From contig JACRDV010000054.1 in NCBI GenBank assembly GCA_024860865.1, forward strand, positions 1 to 8,690: a stretch of 8,690 nt of DNA. The letters are read 5' to 3'. Each line of letters begins with the position of its first letter. Within the stretch, counting starts at the first letter, position 1. This stretch comes from JACRDV01 sp024860865 [NCBI: Methanobacteriota archaeon] (GTDB lineage: Archaea > JACRDV01). Below are positions 6,616 to 8,690 of the stretch, piece after piece. The translations under genes and the position numbers were made by a program. The notes under the pieces were generated by a model. It was not told the DNA's origin, did no database searches, and saw nothing but the letters and a program-made list of their open reading frames with translations.

Positions 6616-7841
6616 TGGTTGAAGTAAAAGAAATTGAACTCAAAGGGCATATTATTGATTCTCTTATTTTGCCAAAGGTATTCGATATTATAATGGATTT
6701 GCGTGGAGATTTTGAGGTCTTAGAATTTAACATAGGAAAAAAGAAAACTGACTACAGTTTTGCTAGAATGTTGGTAAAGGGGAGGGATAGAGAACATCTA
6801 GATCGGATCCTTGGAGAGCTTCATAAACTTGGGGCAGGTGTTCCAGAGATAGAAGAGGTAGAGTTGATTCCAGCTCTAGCTGACAAGGTTTTGCCTGACA
6901 ATTTTTATTCAACTACACATCACCCAACATATGTTAGAGTTGGAAAGAAGTTGATACCAGTTGAAAACATCGAGATGGATGGGGTTATTGTGGTTGATAA
7001 ACAGCAAAATAAAGCCTTTTGCAAAAAAATAGGAAAAATTAAGCAAGGGGAATTAATTGTAGTTGGGTCAAAGGGAGTTAGAGTTGAGCCGCCCGAGCGC
7101 CCAAGAAGGGGTGTTGGTGTTTTCGAGTTTATGGGGAGCAGAATTTCGACAGAAAAACCATCAAAGTCTTTAGTTAAACACATTGCAAAAGAAATAATCA
7201 CTGTGAAAAAAAAAGGCGGTAAAATTGCAGTTGTTGCCGGACCAGCTGTTATTCATACTGGAGCAGCGTCTCACTTAGCTGAGATGATAAAAGAAGGGAT
7301 GGTCGATGCGTTGCTGGCTGGAAATGCGCTTGCAGTTCATGATGTTGAGCAGTCTTTATTTGGGACTTCCCTTGGAATGAACATTGAAACAGGTTTGCCT
7401 GCTGAGGCTGGCCACAGACACCACATCCGCGCAATAAATGAAATCATGAAAACAGGATCTATTAAAGCAGCTGTTGAGAAAGGGATTTTAAAATCCGGCA
7501 TTATGTACGAGTGTATAAGGAAAAATATTCCATTCGTTTTAGCTGGGTCGATTAGAGATGATGGCCCATTACCTGACGTGATAACTGATGTAACTCTTGC
7601 TCAGGAGAAAATGAGAGAAGCTCTGCGAAATACACAAATTGTTATTATGTTAGCCAGCATTTTGCATGGAGTTGCAACTGGCAACATGTTGTCCTCGACA
7701 GTAAAAACTATTTTTGTAGACATTAATCCAGCTTCAGTTACAAAGTTAATGGACAGAGGGACAGCACAAGCACTTGGAATTGTAACTGATGTTGGGGTTT
7801 TCTTACCCATGTTGGTTGAGGAGCTCAGGAAATTGAAATAG
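6615..7841 (+). CDS. Archaeal-type ornithine cyclodeaminase (TIGR00300 / LOR-SDH domain family)
   Basis: The 408-residue protein matches the archaeal family once called LOR/SDH bifunctional enzyme conserved region, whose Methanococcus member converts ornithine to proline and ammonia, and which resembles the C-terminal part of cyanobacterial AgrE/ArgZ. The N-terminal domain contains ELKGHIIDSLILPK (residues 8-21), EFNIGKKKTDYSFARM (37-52) and a His-rich step near 102. The C-terminal dinucleotide-binding part has GGKIAVVAGPAVIHTGAA (201-218), LAGNALAVHDVEQSLFGT (234-251), GHRHHIRAINEI (266-277), FVLAGSIRDDGPLPDV (307-322), SILHGVATGNML (348-359) and FVDINPASVTKL (367-378). It is unrelated in sequence to the bacterial mu-crystallin-type Ocd. 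GTG 6615 overlaps the argB stop by one base, with GGGAG 4 nt upstream, so translation is probably coupled. Position in the arg operon agrees with an ornithine substrate. Confidence 0.88.
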   Translation: MVEVKEIELKGHIIDSLILPKVFDIIMDLRGDFEVLEFNIGKKKTDYSFARMLVKGRDREHLDRILGELHKLGAGVPEIEEVELIPALADKVLPDNFYSTTHHPTYVRVGKKLIPVENIEMDGVIVVDKQQNKAFCKKIGKIKQGELIVVGSKGVRVEPPERPRRGVGVFEFMGSRISTEKPSKSLVKHIAKEIITVKKKGGKIAVVAGPAVIHTGAASHLAEMIKEGMVDALLAGNALAVHDVEQSLFGTSLGMNIETGLPAEAGHRHHIRAINEIMKTGSIKAAVEKGILKSGIMYECIRKNIPFVLAGSIRDDGPLPDVITDVTLAQEKMREALRNTQIVIMLASILHGVATGNMLSSTVKTIFVDINPASVTKLMDRGTAQALGIVTDVGVFLPMLVEELRKLK

Positions 7842-8023
7842 CTCTTTTCGATTTCAGGATGAAAGATAAACCAGTCATCAAAAAATCTAAAAAGTAAATA
7901 AATGTACCAAGTCCAGCTTGAATCAGGAGTGAAAAACTTTGCATGCACGATTGGATCTTTCACATTCTCCTGCGAGTATAAGGGTGGAAGTTTTTTTCTC
8001 AGTTCCTCTGTCATTAATTCCAT
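7842..8023 (-). pseudogene. Truncated DUF2958 gene
   Basis: Read on the minus strand from ATG 8023, the first 40 residues form a clear DUF2958 N-terminus: MELMTEELRKKLPPLYSQ, then VKDPIVHAKFFTPDSSWTWY. Intact members run to roughly 110 residues with a GYFSL-type segment and a C-terminal half that is missing here. After TWY the sequence (IYLLFRFFDDWFIFHPEIEK) is only loosely like the family, and the frame then runs without a stop into the antisense of the ornithine cyclodeaminase gene, with no family similarity there. This looks like a gene cut off at its 3' end by rearrangement. DUF2958 has no firmly established function; relatives often occur on plasmids, phages and other accessory DNA. Expression of a fusion with the antisense reading is possible but improbable. 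Confidence 0.65.
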
Positions 8024-8044
8024 GCTTTAGAAATTGGAATGATA

Positions 8045-8055
8045 GAAAATAAAAG
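8045..8055 (-). promoter_or_regulatory. Possible TATA box of the DUF2958 remnant
   Basis: On the minus strand this reads CTTTTATTTTC, centred about 27 nt before ATG 8023. That is the spacing expected for a leaderless archaeal transcript, and no Shine-Dalgarno site precedes the ATG, so the 5' end of the gene may still be intact. Confidence 0.3.
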
Positions 8056-8097
8056 TGAAGAGATAGTAGATTGCAAACTTTAGTTCAAAATGTTAAC

Positions 8098-8104
8098 TTT
8101 ATAA
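8098..8104 (+). promoter_or_regulatory. TATA box of the ribbon-helix-helix gene
   Basis: TTTATAA is a good archaeal TATA match. A start of transcription about 26 nt downstream of its centre falls near 8127, which is after ATG 8118 but before ATG 8139. This favours 8139 as the real start. Confidence 0.55.
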
Positions 8105-8105
8105 G

Positions 8106-8140
8106 TTTGTAAAACAAATGTTATACAAGATGTTTTGTAT
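8106..8140 (+). promoter_or_regulatory. Two inverted repeats, candidate operator of the ribbon-helix-helix protein
   Basis: TTTGT-AAA-ACAAA (8106-8118) and ATACAA-GATGTT-TTGTAT (8123-8140) are both perfect inverted repeats built from the same TTGT/ACAA half-site. Their centres are about 19.5 bp apart, close to two helical turns. They cover the space from the TATA box over the predicted transcription start to the start codon. Ribbon-helix-helix proteins commonly bind such paired palindromes to repress their own gene; that link is inferred here. Confidence 0.45.
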
Positions 8141-8429
8141 GAAGGAAGAAACTATCGCTTTGAGGGTTGAACCGAAACTAAAGAGAGAAGTTGAGTTGAT
8201 AGCGAAAGTATTGCACATCTCTCCTTCTGAATGGCTCAGAACAAGGATGGCCTACGAAGTAAAGCATTTGGTTGAAGATCTGAAATCCCAGATAGTGTTG
8301 GAATATACGAAGGGGAACTTGACAAAAGAAGAACTCAAAGAACTATTCGGAAAGACTGCAGAAGATATAGATTTCATTGTAAAGAAGACAAGAAAAGACT
8401 TGCTGAAAGCAAGAAAGCTTGCGAAGTAA
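8139..8429 (+). CDS. Small ribbon-helix-helix DNA-binding protein, antitoxin-like
   Basis: From ATG 8139 the protein has 96 residues (ATG 8118 would add seven and lies upstream of the predicted transcript start). Residues 1-45 read as a ribbon-helix-helix domain: strand EETIALRVEP, helix KLKREVELIAKVL, turn HISPSEW, helix LRTRMAYEVKHLV. The second half is a charged helical region with KGNLTKEELKELFGKTAEDI followed by a basic tail, similar in style to C-termini of UPF0175-type antitoxins. It probably represses its own promoter through the palindromes overlapping its start. No toxin gene such as PIN or RelE lies beside it within the window; the only close neighbour is the convergent DUF2283 gene 2 nt away. 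None of its 14 leucines uses TTA, a codon common in the upstream metabolic genes, which hints at separate ancestry. Confidence 0.7.
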   Translation: MKEETIALRVEPKLKREVELIAKVLHISPSEWLRTRMAYEVKHLVEDLKSQIVLEYTKGNLTKEELKELFGKTAEDIDFIVKKTRKDLLKARKLAK

Positions 8430-8431
8430 AG

Positions 8432-8647
8432 TCATGCAAATTCAGGAATTGCAATTTCTTTTGGTGCAATGCCAAACTTCTTCGAAAAATTGACGACAGT
8501 TAATCCAACCAGTTTCCTTGATTTTGGATCATACCTAGCAAAAACCCCTTCTTCTATTTCTTCTCCCTCTGCTTTTATTGGCTCTCCAAAACTGATGTAT
8601 ACCACATCTGCTTCTTTGTCAAAGCTTATTGAGATTTTTCTTTCCAT
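8432..8647 (-). CDS. DUF2283 family small protein
   Basis: The 71-residue protein carries the DUF2283 pattern: strand KISISFDKEADVVYISFGEP (residues 4-23), a short acidic linker EGEEIEEGVFARYD, then KLVGLTVVNFSKKFG. The whole is a compact beta-rich protein without membrane segments or obvious catalytic residues. The biochemical role of the family is unknown; members frequently sit beside small toxin-antitoxin-type genes in archaea and cyanobacteria. Start ATG 8647-8645 has GGTG 7 nt upstream on the minus strand. The gene converges on the ribbon-helix-helix gene with 2 nt between stops, so the two are not co-transcribed in the same direction. Its promoter would lie at or beyond the right edge. 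Confidence 0.8.
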   Translation of the reverse strand: MERKISISFDKEADVVYISFGEPIKAEGEEIEEGVFARYDPKSRKLVGLTVVNFSKKFGIAPKEIAIPEFA

Positions 8648-8690
8648 AAATCAACACCTTATTTTTTGTCCTTACTTTCGAGACGAAAAA

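Noticed and set aside
7601-7841. Continuation of the DUF2958 frame opposite the cyclodeaminase 3' end as a real fusion protein
   Set aside because: The continuation is the exact antisense of conserved cyclodeaminase sequence and no longer resembles DUF2958, so it is read-through after truncation.

Overview
The window looks like a chromosomal piece of an AT-rich archaeon. The evidence is a stand-alone methionyl-tRNA synthetase C-terminal subunit encoded apart from the catalytic subunit, an archaeal-type (TIGR00300-like) ornithine cyclodeaminase, TATA-like promoter elements, and (G)GTG-type Shine-Dalgarno sites about 5-7 nt before several starts, with TTG/GTG initiation. I would guess a member of the Thermoproteota/Bathyarchaeia range, but the sequence alone does not settle this.

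Layout. (1) Positions 1-499 hold two tandem copies of a small gene of unknown function; the first is cut by the window edge. Their first 85 comparable bases are identical and the rest is about 25% diverged. (2) hisB (histidine biosynthesis) follows on the plus strand and converges on metG, with 4 nt between the stops. (3) metG, the catalytic subunit of methionyl-tRNA synthetase, is on the minus strand. A 219-bp divergent promoter region separates it from the gene for the stand-alone tRNA-binding subunit (MetRS beta) on the plus strand. (4) From MetRS beta onward runs a tight plus-strand cluster: MetRS beta, argC, argJ, argB and ornithine cyclodeaminase, with gaps of 20, 4, at most 9 and -1 nt. 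(5) The last 850 bases are accessory in character: a broken DUF2958 gene on the minus strand, a small ribbon-helix-helix protein behind a TATA box and two inverted repeats, and a convergent DUF2283 gene.

How the genes work together. ArgJ makes N-acetylglutamate and recycles the acetyl group, ArgB phosphorylates it, and ArgC reduces the acyl phosphate. ArgD (not in the window) would give N-acetylornithine, and ArgJ releases ornithine. The last gene of the operon can turn ornithine directly into proline. The operon therefore probably feeds both arginine and proline from one ornithine pool, by the acetylated route and not the LysW carrier route.

I see no wholly new multi-gene system. The points most worth a second look are the tandem small-gene pair with a sharp conversion-like boundary, the DUF2958 remnant, the inverted-repeat operator candidate over the ribbon-helix-helix gene start, a two-residue extension next to the ArgJ self-cleavage site, and two starts (hisB, argB) where the upstream GTG is better read as part of the Shine-Dalgarno site for a TTG start.
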